This document shows positions 42,021 to 49,473 of a stretch of 64,000 bases of DNA, one piece after another. This DNA is from Myxococcales bacterium. GTDB taxonomy: Bacteria > Myxococcota_A > Polyangia > Palsa-1104 > JAEUJZ01. The first letter of the stretch is position 1. Every line of letters begins with the position of its first letter. The notes below the pieces were generated by a model. That model worked only from the letters and a program-made list of their open reading frames with translations. It was not told where the DNA came from and did not search any database. Made by a program: the position numbers and the translations under genes. The stretch spans positions 1 to 64,000 of the forward strand of contig JAEUKB010000026.1 in assembly GCA_016794365.1 (NCBI GenBank), given 5' to 3'.

Positions 42021-43073
42021 CTAGAACTTGGCCGTCACGCCAGTGAAGCCGATGCCGACCGACATACCGTTGTACTTCTTGCCGCCTGCGACGGGTGCCC
42101 AGTTGCCGTTGTCGTCGAACGCCTGCACGTCCGAGTTCAGCACGCCACCGACCGCCGAGTTCTTGACCTCTTCGGGGAGAATTTTGCAGGTCGCGGCGTT
42201 GGTCTTGCAGCAGTCCTTGGCCACCATGCACTTCGCTTTGGTGACTGGATCGCTCTGGTTTTCAAACAGACCGATGATCGTCTTGGCGGTGTCGCCCATC
42301 GGATCTTTGTTGATCATGTCCGACAGCAGCGTCGCGACGAGCGGAACGATCTTGGTATCGATGTCTTTTTGCGCGAGCACGCCGTGCAGCACGCCGTCCT
42401 TCACCCGCAGCACGCTACCGTCCTTGACGACCGTGCCTTCGATGTGCGCGCCACGCAGCGCCAGCGGAAGCTCCATGCCACTACCGAGCGGCAGACGAAT
42501 CTCGATCTTCTGCTCGTTGGCTGGCTTCTGATCCTTCGAGGCCAGCGTGCTCAGCTTGCCGCCTTCGATCTTGCCGTACAGCGTCACCGGAACAATGTCG
42601 GTCGCTGCCGTAAACGTATCCGAGCCATCATACTTCGGTGCCGGAGCCATCGCCGCTGGAGCCTTCGCCAGACCCATCGTCACCGACGCGCAGTCCGCCT
42701 TCGTCACATCCGGCGTCTTCACCGTCATCAGCACGATCGCTTCACCCGCCGTCACCGCTTTGTTTACCGAGCCCTGAATGTCCAGGCCCGACAGCGCGAT
42801 GGTGTTGATCAGGTTCTTGAGCTGGTTTTCCTGACGCAGATCACCGTCGAAATCGTACACGTAGGTTTTGTTGCCACTGACGCCCGGCAGCTTGAGCGAA
42901 TCCGTCGCAGCCTTGTTGTCCGTCCCCGAAACCATCGAGGCATTGCAGACCGGGGCCATCATCTGGTTCGTGTCCATGGGTTCTTCGTTGCCGCCACAGC
43001 CAGCGCCAAGCGTCAGCAGTGCGAGACCACAGGTTGCTCCCAAAAACATTCCTCGGACGTGGGTGAATCGAGC
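42021..43073 (-). CDS. lipoprotein of unknown function, 350 aa
   Basis: The ATG at 43073 is chosen for GGAGG upstream and because it starts the signal peptide (MARFTHVRGMFLGATCGLAL). The lipobox ends LGAGC. The mature chain reads as a beta-rich secreted protein: DSLKLPGVSGNKTYVYDFDG, then a domain with RGAHIEGTVVKDGSVL and HGVLAQKDIDTKI, and Cys-containing AKDCCKTNAATCKILPEE. No motif tied to an activity is seen. Similar 'DGxLHGVLxxxDI' repeats occur in myxobacterial lipoproteins. It is a single-gene unit with its own terminator and is divergent from the DUF4388-like gene. Confidence 0.8.
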   Translation of the reverse strand, partial: ARFTHVRGMFLGATCGLALLTLGAGCGGNEEPMDTNQMMAPVCNASMVSGTDNKAATDSLKLPGVSGNKTYVYDFDGDLRQENQLKNLINTIALSGLDIQGSVNKAVTAGEAIVLMTVKTPDVTKADCASVTMGLAKAPAAMAPAPKYDGSDTFTAATDIVPVTLYGKIEGGKLSTLASKDQKPANEQKIEIRLPLGSGMELPLALRGAHIEGTVVKDGSVLRVKDGVLHGVLAQKDIDTKIVPLVATLLSDMINKDPMGDTAKTIIGLFENQSDPVTKAKCMVAKDCCKTNAATCKILPEEVKNSAVGGVLNSDVQAFDDNGNWAPVAGGKKYNGMSVGIGFTGVTAKF

Positions 43074-43237
43074 CATAACCAAAACCTCCGATAGTTGTTC
43101 GACTTTTTCCGCACCCACTCGGGCACGCAAGGTTCCGTTCATAGCGAAACTTTCCCTGGTGGTGCAAGAGGCAATGTGCGCGGATGTCGCCGACTTCCCT
43201 CCGTCGCAGTCCAGCCCAAATTGCGACGTGCGGGCAA

Positions 43238-43267
43238 TTGACCCAGTGAAAGCGATAGCGGTAAGCT
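43238..43267 (+). promoter_or_regulatory. sigma-70-type promoter for the 43287 gene
   Basis: TTGACC (43238-43243), an 18-bp spacer and TAAGCT (43262-43267), with a start expected near 43274. It lies in the 213-bp divergent spacer between the lipoprotein and the DUF4388-like gene. Confidence 0.55.
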
Positions 43268-43286
43268 CTCTTGGGGTTGTCTTTTC

Positions 43287-44288
43287 ATGTCGCTAGCTTC
43301 ATCTGCGCAGGGCGCGTATCGCTGGACCGGGTCACTCAAAGAAACAAGCATTCGGCAGCTTTATGAGCGCTGTCAGCGCATCCGACTCACCGGCAACATG
43401 CGTCTTCAGCAGGGCGAGCAAGCGCTGGATTTGACGTGGATTGGCGGCGAGCCGATTGAAAACGAAGGCGATCAGGGCACGCGCTCGCTTCCGCTGTGGA
43501 CAAATGGCGAGTTCATCGTCGAGCAGCGCATTCCCGACTGGAAAGGTCGTCTGACCCAAGGCATCGAGCTGACGGGCTCGCTTCGATCGGGACAGGTGAC
43601 GGCGATCTACAAGCTGTGCGCCGACAATCAGCTCTCGTCCGATGTGGAGCTGCTGCGCTCGACGGGAGAAATCGCTCAGGTTCGCTTCACCCTTGGCAAA
43701 GCCGAAAGCGCCGTCATCGCCGGTCAGCCCGAGAGCGCCATCGTCGCCATGTCCAAGCTGGGCGGCTGGGTCGATGGCACCTTTCGGATCGTAATGCGAC
43801 CCGCGTTTGGCGAAGAAAAAGCCGCCGAAGCGCCCGTATTCAAGAATCAGCCCGACGCACAGTTTGATGTGACTGGCGCTGCCGATGTGTCCAAGAACGC
43901 GGACTGGCCGACGGGAGCAAACAAAGCACCCTCGAACCCGCCGCGATCCACCACACCAGCAGCGGGCGTTGCGACACCGCGTGCAGCCAGCGGATCGAAT
44001 CCGCCCAAAGCGAACGGCGCTGCGTCAAATCCTGCGGCATCGTCTGGAGCATCTTCGGCCATTCCGCCTCGGCTCGCGCAGACGCTCATCAAGGCACCGG
44101 CTCCGGCTGGACTGTCGCTGCCCAGCTCGAATCCGACTGCGCCGACGGTTCCGATGACCACCGCCACCAAGGAACAGATCGCCGAAGCAACGAGCGCGGG
44201 CAACAAGAACAAGGTGCTCATCCTGGTTTCGCTGATCGTGATCATGCTGTGCATGGGTGGAATTGCCGCAGCCGTCCTGCTCCGCTAA
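43287..44288 (+). CDS. DUF4388/PATAN-like protein with tail-anchor helix
   Basis: 333 aa. Two PATAN-like units of about 80 residues (TSIRQLYERCQRIRLTGNMR, then GSLRSGQVTAIYKLCADNQL) match the DUF4388 pattern 'xxLxxLyxxxxTGxLxVxxG', known from delta-proteobacterial signalling proteins. A Ser/Pro/Asn/Ala-rich linker (about residues 190-290) leads to a single C-terminal helix (KVLILVSLIVIMLCMGGIAA). The cytoplasmic N-terminal part is therefore tethered to the membrane by its tail. It may act in gliding or polarity signalling, as such domains do in Myxococcus, but this is inference. Confidence 0.75.
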   Translation: MSLASSAQGAYRWTGSLKETSIRQLYERCQRIRLTGNMRLQQGEQALDLTWIGGEPIENEGDQGTRSLPLWTNGEFIVEQRIPDWKGRLTQGIELTGSLRSGQVTAIYKLCADNQLSSDVELLRSTGEIAQVRFTLGKAESAVIAGQPESAIVAMSKLGGWVDGTFRIVMRPAFGEEKAAEAPVFKNQPDAQFDVTGAADVSKNADWPTGANKAPSNPPRSTTPAAGVATPRAASGSNPPKANGAASNPAASSGASSAIPPRLAQTLIKAPAPAGLSLPSSNPTAPTVPMTTATKEQIAEATSAGNKNKVLILVSLIVIMLCMGGIAAAVLLR

Positions 44289-44349
44289 GCGCACAGGGCC
44301 CGCGCTGGGTCACACTGCTTGGTCCGCGCGCAATTTTCGGATTTCGGGA

Positions 44350-44355
44350 TAGACT
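44350..44355 (+). promoter_or_regulatory. -10 box TAGACT nine bases before rlmN
   Basis: TAGACT ends 9 nt before the ATG at 44365, so the transcript would be leaderless or nearly so. No good -35 lies at the proper distance, and no Shine-Dalgarno site is present. Confidence 0.4.
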
Positions 44356-44364
44356 GCGCCCGAA

Positions 44365-45624
44365 ATGAGCCTTGATTCGCCATCGATTTCTTCCTTCTCG
44401 GACTCCCCTGCCCTCGCTGACGCACCGATCGAGCTGCGCAATCAGACCTATGACGACCTGACCGAGCTGATGCAAAAGCTCGGGGAAAAGCGCTATCGCG
44501 GAGAGCAGCTCTTTCGCTGGGTTCATGCCCGAGGCGTCACCGACTTGGATCAAATGACCGATGTCAGTCGCAAGCTGCGCGAGCGCCTGCGCGCTGAAAA
44601 CCTGGTTCGCGTCGCTGAGCTGAGCATCGACAAAGTGCAGCTCTCCATCGATGGAACGCGCAAGCTCAGGCTCAAGACAGCAGATGATCGACTGATCGAA
44701 AGCGTGCTGATTCCCGACGATGATGCCCGCGATGTGATGGCCGGTCTGGCCGCCAGCGAAAAAGGCCCGGATGCCTACGACGATGAAGAAGACGAGCCGA
44801 TCTGGGAACGCAAGAAGCTGACGCAGTGCGTGTCGTCTCAGGTTGGCTGCGCGATCGACTGCGACTTCTGTGCGACGGCAAAGCTCGGCTTTGGCCGCAA
44901 CCTGTCCGCCGGAGAGATCGTCAGCCAGGTCTATCAAGCAGAAGCGCTCTTGCGGTCGCTTCCGGCAGATGATCCGACGCGCATCGCAGGCGGAGATCAG
45001 GTGACGAACCTGGTCTTTATGGGAATGGGCGAGCCGCTGCACAACTTCGACAACCTGACCAAAGCGCTAAAGATTCTGCTGCATCCGCTCGGACGCGGCT
45101 TTTCCCGTCGGCGCATCACGGTGTCCACGTCGGGTCTGGTGCCAGCAATCGAGCGGCTTGGACAGGAAGGTCTGCCGGTGAACCTGGCGGTGTCTTTGAA
45201 CGCGACGACGGATGAAGTGCGTGACGTGATCATGCCGATCAACAAGCGCTATCCGCTTCACATGCTGCTTGGCGCGCTGCGTCGCTTTCCGCTGGAGCGA
45301 CGACAGCGCATCACGATGGAATACGTCCTGCTCGGCGGCGTAAACGATACGCTCGACGATGCGCGCCGACTGCCAGAGCTGTTGCGCGGCATTCCCTGCA
45401 AGCTCAACTTGATTCCTTGGAATCCGCATCCGCAGGCGCCGTACAAGCGACCGGAGCGCAGCGCGGTGCTCGCCTTTCAAGCCGAGTGCATGAAGCTTGG
45501 CTTTACGACCTATACGCGCAAGACCCGAGGCATCGACATCGACGCAGCATGCGGCCAGCTTGCCGCAGAAAACGATCCACGCGCGGGACGACAAAAGCCC
45601 AATCGCTTGCCGGTTATCGGATAA
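44365..45624 (+). CDS. rlmN: 23S rRNA (adenine2503-C2)-methyltransferase
   Basis: 419 aa. Radical-SAM enzyme that methylates A2503 in 23S rRNA and A37 in some tRNAs. The cluster motif is CAIDCDFC (C162, C166, C169), and the methyl-carrying and resolving cysteines are visible as Cys155 (TQCVSSQ) and the C-terminal ACGQL. Other signatures are NLVFMGMGEPLHNFD, RRITVSTSGL and LAVSLNATTDEVRDVIMPIN. An acidic insertion (DAYDDEEDEPIWE, about residues 136-148) makes it longer than the E. coli protein (384 aa). It is followed by the hairpin-repeat spacer. Confidence 0.96.
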   Translation: MSLDSPSISSFSDSPALADAPIELRNQTYDDLTELMQKLGEKRYRGEQLFRWVHARGVTDLDQMTDVSRKLRERLRAENLVRVAELSIDKVQLSIDGTRKLRLKTADDRLIESVLIPDDDARDVMAGLAASEKGPDAYDDEEDEPIWERKKLTQCVSSQVGCAIDCDFCATAKLGFGRNLSAGEIVSQVYQAEALLRSLPADDPTRIAGGDQVTNLVFMGMGEPLHNFDNLTKALKILLHPLGRGFSRRRITVSTSGLVPAIERLGQEGLPVNLAVSLNATTDEVRDVIMPINKRYPLHMLLGALRRFPLERRQRITMEYVLLGGVNDTLDDARRLPELLRGIPCKLNLIPWNPHPQAPYKRPERSAVLAFQAECMKLGFTTYTRKTRGIDIDAACGQLAAENDPRAGRQKPNRLPVIG

Positions 45625-45662
45625 GCAAATCCCCACAGCAGACATCAAGCAGCGAATGCGTA

Positions 45663-45863
45663 GATAAGAAGACTCTTCGATGCCTCTTATCTGGGTTTCT
45701 TCTTTAAATATGAAGTAGATCAAATGCTTCATATTGCGCGCGCTGGGAATGCTTGATGGCTTGGATTTGGATAAGAGGCAGATCCGATGCCTCTTTTGCT
45801 TCTATATGAAGCAGATCCGACGCCTCTTTTGCTTCTATATGAAGCAGATCCGACGCCTCTTTA
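45663..45863. repeat. hairpin-forming repeat cluster with 33-bp tandem array
   Basis: Inverted repeats: GATAAGA/TCTTATC (45663-45691), ATATGAAG/CTTCATAT with an 11-bp loop (45708-45734), and AAGAGGCA/TGCCTCTT with loop GATCCGA (45773-45795). The last merges into a 33-bp tandem unit (GCAGATCCGAYGCCTCTTTT then GCTTCTATATGAA) starting at 45778, 45811 and 45844 (third copy partial). All copies share AGATCvRA between G/A-rich and C/T-rich arms. The first hairpin may terminate rlmN. Confidence 0.9.
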
Positions 45864-45919
45864 CTGCTGGGTTTGTGCGCATCCGCACGTCCGACGGGGA
45901 TTGAGTGCGTTACTGCTCA

Positions 45920-45948
45920 TTGCTTCCCTCTCTGCCGCTTGTTAGAAC
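45920..45948 (+). promoter_or_regulatory. probable promoter of the reductase-oxygenase pair
   Basis: TTGCTT (45920-45925), a 17-bp spacer and TAGAAC (45943-45948). A start is expected near 45955, followed by AAGGAG and the ATG at 45976. Confidence 0.45.
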
Positions 45949-45975
45949 GTAGCCGCTTTTGTAAGGAGCCCCGAC

Positions 45976-47031
45976 ATGAGTTCCGTATCCACCAGCGGCA
46001 CCTCCGCTGGAACTGTCCTTTTGACCGGTGCCAGCGGCCACTTGGGAGCCAACCTCCTTCGCCGTCTCGTCACCGAGGGTTATCAAGTCCGCGTCCTGAT
46101 TCGTCCCGGCAGCGACAACATTGCCATCGACGGAGTGGACTGCGAGCGCATCTACGGCGATCTCCGCGATGCCGATGCCGTCGAGAGCGCCGTCAAAGGC
46201 TGCCGACGTATCTTCCACGCAGCCGCCAAGGTATCGACGATCTTTGGCAACGCGGCACACAAGCGCGAAATCTACGACTGCAACGTCATCGGGACGCGCA
46301 ACATCCTCGCCGCTGCCAAGAAGTTCGATGTCGAGCGAACCTGTGTCACTGGCAGCTTCAGCGCCGTCGGATACAACCACGACAACCCATCGCTGCCGAG
46401 CACCGAAGAGATGCGCATCTATCCGTTCGAGCGGATGATGCCGTATGAAGCGTCGAAGACCTTCGTCGAGCTAGAGTGTCTGAGCGCGGCCAACCGAGGC
46501 GTCGATGTGGTGATTGCAACCTCGTGCGCGATCCTGGGTCCGCACGACTACAAGCCGTCGCGCATGGGTCGCGCGCTGTGCGACTTTGCGAACGGAAAGC
46601 TTCACGCCTACGTCGATGGCGGCTTCGAGTTCGTCTCTGTCGATGACTTGGTCGAAGGACACATCCTGACGATGAACAAGGGTCGTCGCGGTGAAAAGTA
46701 TGTCTTTTCGACGGAGTTTCTGAGCCTGCCCGAGATGATGCAGCTGTGGGAGCGCATCACGGGTCGTCCGGGGCCACGTCTAAAAGTGCCGGTTACGCTG
46801 ATGGGTGCCGTCGCAGAAGTGGTCAGTCCGATTCTGTCGTACGTGGCGCCGAACTTCCCGCAGCGACTGACGCCGGGTGCGGTTCGACTGCTTCAGCTCA
46901 ACCGTCACGCCGACCTCACCAAAGCCAAGACCGAGCTTGGGTATCAGCCCACCTCGGTAGAGCGCGCTTGCCGCGATGCGTACGATTTCTTCGTGCGGCG
47001 CGGCGCCATTCACACTCCTCTCAAGTCTTAG
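45976..47031 (+). CDS. 3beta-HSD-like NAD(P)-dependent reductase (SdmB-like)
   Basis: 351 aa with AAGGAG seven bases upstream. It belongs to the extended short-chain dehydrogenase family: nucleotide-binding loop TGASGHLGANLLRRL (about residues 17-31), IYGDLRDADAV, IFHAAAKVSTIFG, and catalytic YEASK (about 158) with Ser in CVTGSFSAVGY. The C-terminal substrate region has FEFVSVDDLVEGHILTM. It looks most like 3beta-hydroxysteroid dehydrogenase or dihydroflavonol-reductase-type members. With a Rieske oxygenase 9 bp downstream it recalls the SdmB-SdmA pair that removes C-4 methyl groups from bacterial sterols, in which SdmB acts on the oxidised intermediate. A lipid or polyketide role is the alternative. 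Confidence 0.85.
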   Translation: MSSVSTSGTSAGTVLLTGASGHLGANLLRRLVTEGYQVRVLIRPGSDNIAIDGVDCERIYGDLRDADAVESAVKGCRRIFHAAAKVSTIFGNAAHKREIYDCNVIGTRNILAAAKKFDVERTCVTGSFSAVGYNHDNPSLPSTEEMRIYPFERMMPYEASKTFVELECLSAANRGVDVVIATSCAILGPHDYKPSRMGRALCDFANGKLHAYVDGGFEFVSVDDLVEGHILTMNKGRRGEKYVFSTEFLSLPEMMQLWERITGRPGPRLKVPVTLMGAVAEVVSPILSYVAPNFPQRLTPGAVRLLQLNRHADLTKAKTELGYQPTSVERACRDAYDFFVRRGAIHTPLKS

Positions 47032-47040
47032 GAGTTTCCC

Positions 47041-48156
47041 ATGATCCGCTTTGATACACGTCCCAACCCGAGCGGGGCTCCTGGTTTTCTGGAAGCCAAG
47101 AATCGCCGCCAAAAAGTTCGCGCAGCCGGACTGCATCCTGACTACTGGTATCCGGTTGAGCAGTCGAAAAACCTCAAGCCAGGTCAGGTCAAAGAGACCA
47201 AGTTCTGGGGTCGATCCATCGCGGTGTATCGCGATCACAGCGGCCAGGTTCAAGCGGTTGAAGATCGCTGCGCGCACCGTCAGCTCAAGCTGTCAATGGG
47301 CGAGGTCAAGGGCTGCAACCTCGTCTGCATGTATCACGGCTGGGAGTTCGGCTGCGACGGCAAGCTGGTGTCCGTTCCGCACGATCTGTTTGGCAAGCCG
47401 TTCCCGAACATCCGCATCGGATCGTTTCCGGTGGAAGAACGCTACGGACTCATCTGGGTGTTTCCCGGAAATCCCGAGATGAAGGACGTTCACAAGATTC
47501 CCGAGATCCCCGAGCTACAAGGTCCGAATCCGTGGGGTCTGGTGTCGATCGATGCGACGTGGAAAGCGCATCACTCGATGATCATCGACAACGTCAGCGA
47601 CTTCACCCACGCGTATCTGCACCGCAAGTTCCGTCCGTTTTCCGATGCCAAGCTCACCAAGCTAGAGCCCGTCGGAGACAAGGTCTACGTAAGCTACGAC
47701 ACCAAGGTCGGACGCGGACGCATTTCCGGCATGTTTGTCGATCGCAAGGGAATCAACACCGACCACATGGATCTCTGTTACGAGTATCCGTTTCAGTGGT
47801 CGAACACCGACGGAAAGATCAAGCATCACCTGTTCGTTCTGCCGATCGATGAACAGACCACGCGCGGCTTCTTCCTGTTCTATTTTTCGGGCCTGAAGGT
47901 GCCGATCCTGAACATCGACATTCCGCACAAAGTGCTTCAGCGCGTGCTCGATGTGGCCAAGGAGCTGCACATCCGTCCGCTGCTCAACGAAGACGGCATC
48001 GCGGTGGAAGCCGAGCAGGAAGGCTACAACACCTACTACGACGAGCAGCTCGCGGAGCTAAACCCCGCAGTGAATCACTTTCAGCAGCTGACGATTCGCA
48101 AGTGGGAAGAGTACCTGGCGGAAGCGGGACAAAAGCGCGTCTCGAAGGTGAGCTAA
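47041..48156 (+). CDS. Rieske-type oxygenase (SdmA-like)
   Basis: 371 aa, with AGGAG before the start. The N-terminal Rieske [2Fe-2S] site is CAHRQLKLSMGEVKG then CMYHG (C77, H79, C96, H99). The catalytic domain has the mononuclear iron motif HHSMIIDNVSDFTHAYLH (His190, His194). The family includes aromatic ring hydroxylases, phenylpropionate-type oxygenases, the cholesterol desaturase DAF-36/Neverland and the bacterial sterol demethylase SdmA. It needs a ferredoxin and reductase, neither of which is nearby. Its tight link to a 3beta-HSD-like gene is the argument for a sterol substrate. It converges on the LRR gene. Confidence 0.88.
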   Translation: MIRFDTRPNPSGAPGFLEAKNRRQKVRAAGLHPDYWYPVEQSKNLKPGQVKETKFWGRSIAVYRDHSGQVQAVEDRCAHRQLKLSMGEVKGCNLVCMYHGWEFGCDGKLVSVPHDLFGKPFPNIRIGSFPVEERYGLIWVFPGNPEMKDVHKIPEIPELQGPNPWGLVSIDATWKAHHSMIIDNVSDFTHAYLHRKFRPFSDAKLTKLEPVGDKVYVSYDTKVGRGRISGMFVDRKGINTDHMDLCYEYPFQWSNTDGKIKHHLFVLPIDEQTTRGFFLFYFSGLKVPILNIDIPHKVLQRVLDVAKELHIRPLLNEDGIAVEAEQEGYNTYYDEQLAELNPAVNHFQQLTIRKWEEYLAEAGQKRVSKVS

Positions 48157-48186
48157 CCGACGGACAGAGCAGCGAACGCAGAGCGG

Positions 48187-49308
48187 CTACGGCTTGGGAT
48201 TGCGGCGCAGCTTGAACGTAATTCCGGTCGCTTCTCCGTCCACGCTCTCGATCACAAACTCAAACGGACGCTCCAGACCAAACTGCGAGCCGTTCAGCCT
48301 CGTCAGCATGCCCACCACTTTTCCCGGCTTGCCCGGTGTCGCTTCTCCGAACACAAAGCCGTGACGACGACCGAGCAGCGCGGTGCTGTCGGCAAACGAG
48401 TGCTCCAGATAGCCGCGCACTCTTCCGCTCTGGACTTCAATCTCTAGCAGCGTGTTGTCGCCGCTGGCGTTGCCCACACCGGGAATGCCAAACACCTTCA
48501 CCGCGCCTTTGAGCGAGCCCATCGTGCCATCGACCGTGAAGTTGTCCTTGCTCGTCACTTGGCCCTTCTGGCTGACCTTTTGCGCGTCGCCGTTCGCCTT
48601 GGGATGCTTGTCCACCCAGTTCGCAGGCTTGGCTGCGTTACCATCTGCCGGAGCCGCTTGGGCCACATCGGACTTTACCTTCCAGCGCGTCGGCAGCGGA
48701 CTCGGGAGCGCCGTCAGCGGATTCCCCGTCAGATCCAGCTCTGCCAGCTGCGGCAGCGTCGTCAATGACGAAGCATCCGTGAGCTTGTTTCCACTCAGGT
48801 CCAGCGTGGTCAGGTTCGCCAGATCACGCAGCTCCGCCACCGACGAAATGGCACACTTGGACAGGTTCAGCCGGACGAGCGCAGGATGTCCCGACAGCTC
48901 TGCCACCGACTGAAGCGGCGTACGACTGACGTTCAGTGTCTTCAGCGACGATAGCGCTGCGATTCCTTTGAGCGACGCAAGCTGCGTTCCATCGAGCCAC
49001 AGCGCGCGCAGTCCGACCAAGCGACTCACTGCATCCAGCGACTGAATCGGTGCATCTGCGATACGAAGCTCGACGATGTGGCCTTCGGAAATCGCAACCG
49101 CTTTGGGGTTGTATTCCAGCACACCCGGACCCACCGGACGAAGCTGATTGGCCGTCAGGCCTGCCGCAGAAGCAATCGCGTCCAGCGCTTGCCGTTCGTC
49201 TGGCGGCAGCTTGCCCAGCTCATCGTCAATCGACAGCGGCTTGCGCGTCGCCACCCAGACCACCAAGGCCAGGACGAGAACACCGACGGAAATCGCTACA
49301 TTTTTCAT
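48187..49308 (-). CDS. membrane-anchored leucine-rich repeat protein
   Basis: 373 aa from the ATG at 49308 (an in-frame GTG lies two codons upstream). A single N-terminal helix (MKNVAISVGVLVLALVVWVA) anchors or exports it. About residues 78-200 hold LRRs of the bacterial type: LRALWLDGTQLASL, LKTLNVSRTPLQSV, LVRLNLSKCAISSV, LTTLDLSGNKLTDA, LAELDLTGNPLTAL. A linker rich in Ala/Lys and a beta-sandwich-like C-terminal domain (about 250-373) follow. Ligand is unknown. TAGACT (49315-49320) lies six bases upstream of the ATG and suggests a leaderless mRNA. Confidence 0.83.
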   Translation of the reverse strand: MKNVAISVGVLVLALVVWVATRKPLSIDDELGKLPPDERQALDAIASAAGLTANQLRPVGPGVLEYNPKAVAISEGHIVELRIADAPIQSLDAVSRLVGLRALWLDGTQLASLKGIAALSSLKTLNVSRTPLQSVAELSGHPALVRLNLSKCAISSVAELRDLANLTTLDLSGNKLTDASSLTTLPQLAELDLTGNPLTALPSPLPTRWKVKSDVAQAAPADGNAAKPANWVDKHPKANGDAQKVSQKGQVTSKDNFTVDGTMGSLKGAVKVFGIPGVGNASGDNTLLEIEVQSGRVRGYLEHSFADSTALLGRRHGFVFGEATPGKPGKVVGMLTRLNGSQFGLERPFEFVIESVDGEATGITFKLRRNPKP

Positions 49309-49314
49309 GGTCAC

Positions 49315-49320
49315 AGTCTA
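49315..49320 (-). promoter_or_regulatory. -10 box TAGACT six bases before the LRR gene
   Basis: The minus strand reads TAGACT-GTGACC-ATG. No Shine-Dalgarno sequence is present, and no strong -35 is seen. Confidence 0.4.
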
Positions 49321-49473
49321 GCACTGGCCGGATCTCGGATGCAGAGATCTGTACGACCAGCGCGCTGTGTGCGCTTTCGCACATTCATCGAGAGCCACTC
49401 TTTGCAACCAACAGCGCAACTTTCTGCGTCGCGGACCGACAACCTAACCAAAGTCAGTTTTTGGGGGATCATC

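Larger units (their letters stand above)
45625..45975. other. 350-bp AT-richer spacer with hairpin repeats
   Basis: No gene is supported here. The spacer is visibly richer in A+T than its surroundings. It holds three perfect inverted repeats and a 33-bp tandem array (45663-45863). A promoter for the reductase gene follows (45920-45948). Confidence 0.75.

Noticed and set aside
49078..49473. N-terminal extension of the EF-hand protein
   Set aside because: The extra 132 codons are antisense to the LRR gene and Arg/Gln-rich. The GTG at 49474 has GGGGGA six bases upstream and starts the Gln-rich N-terminus.
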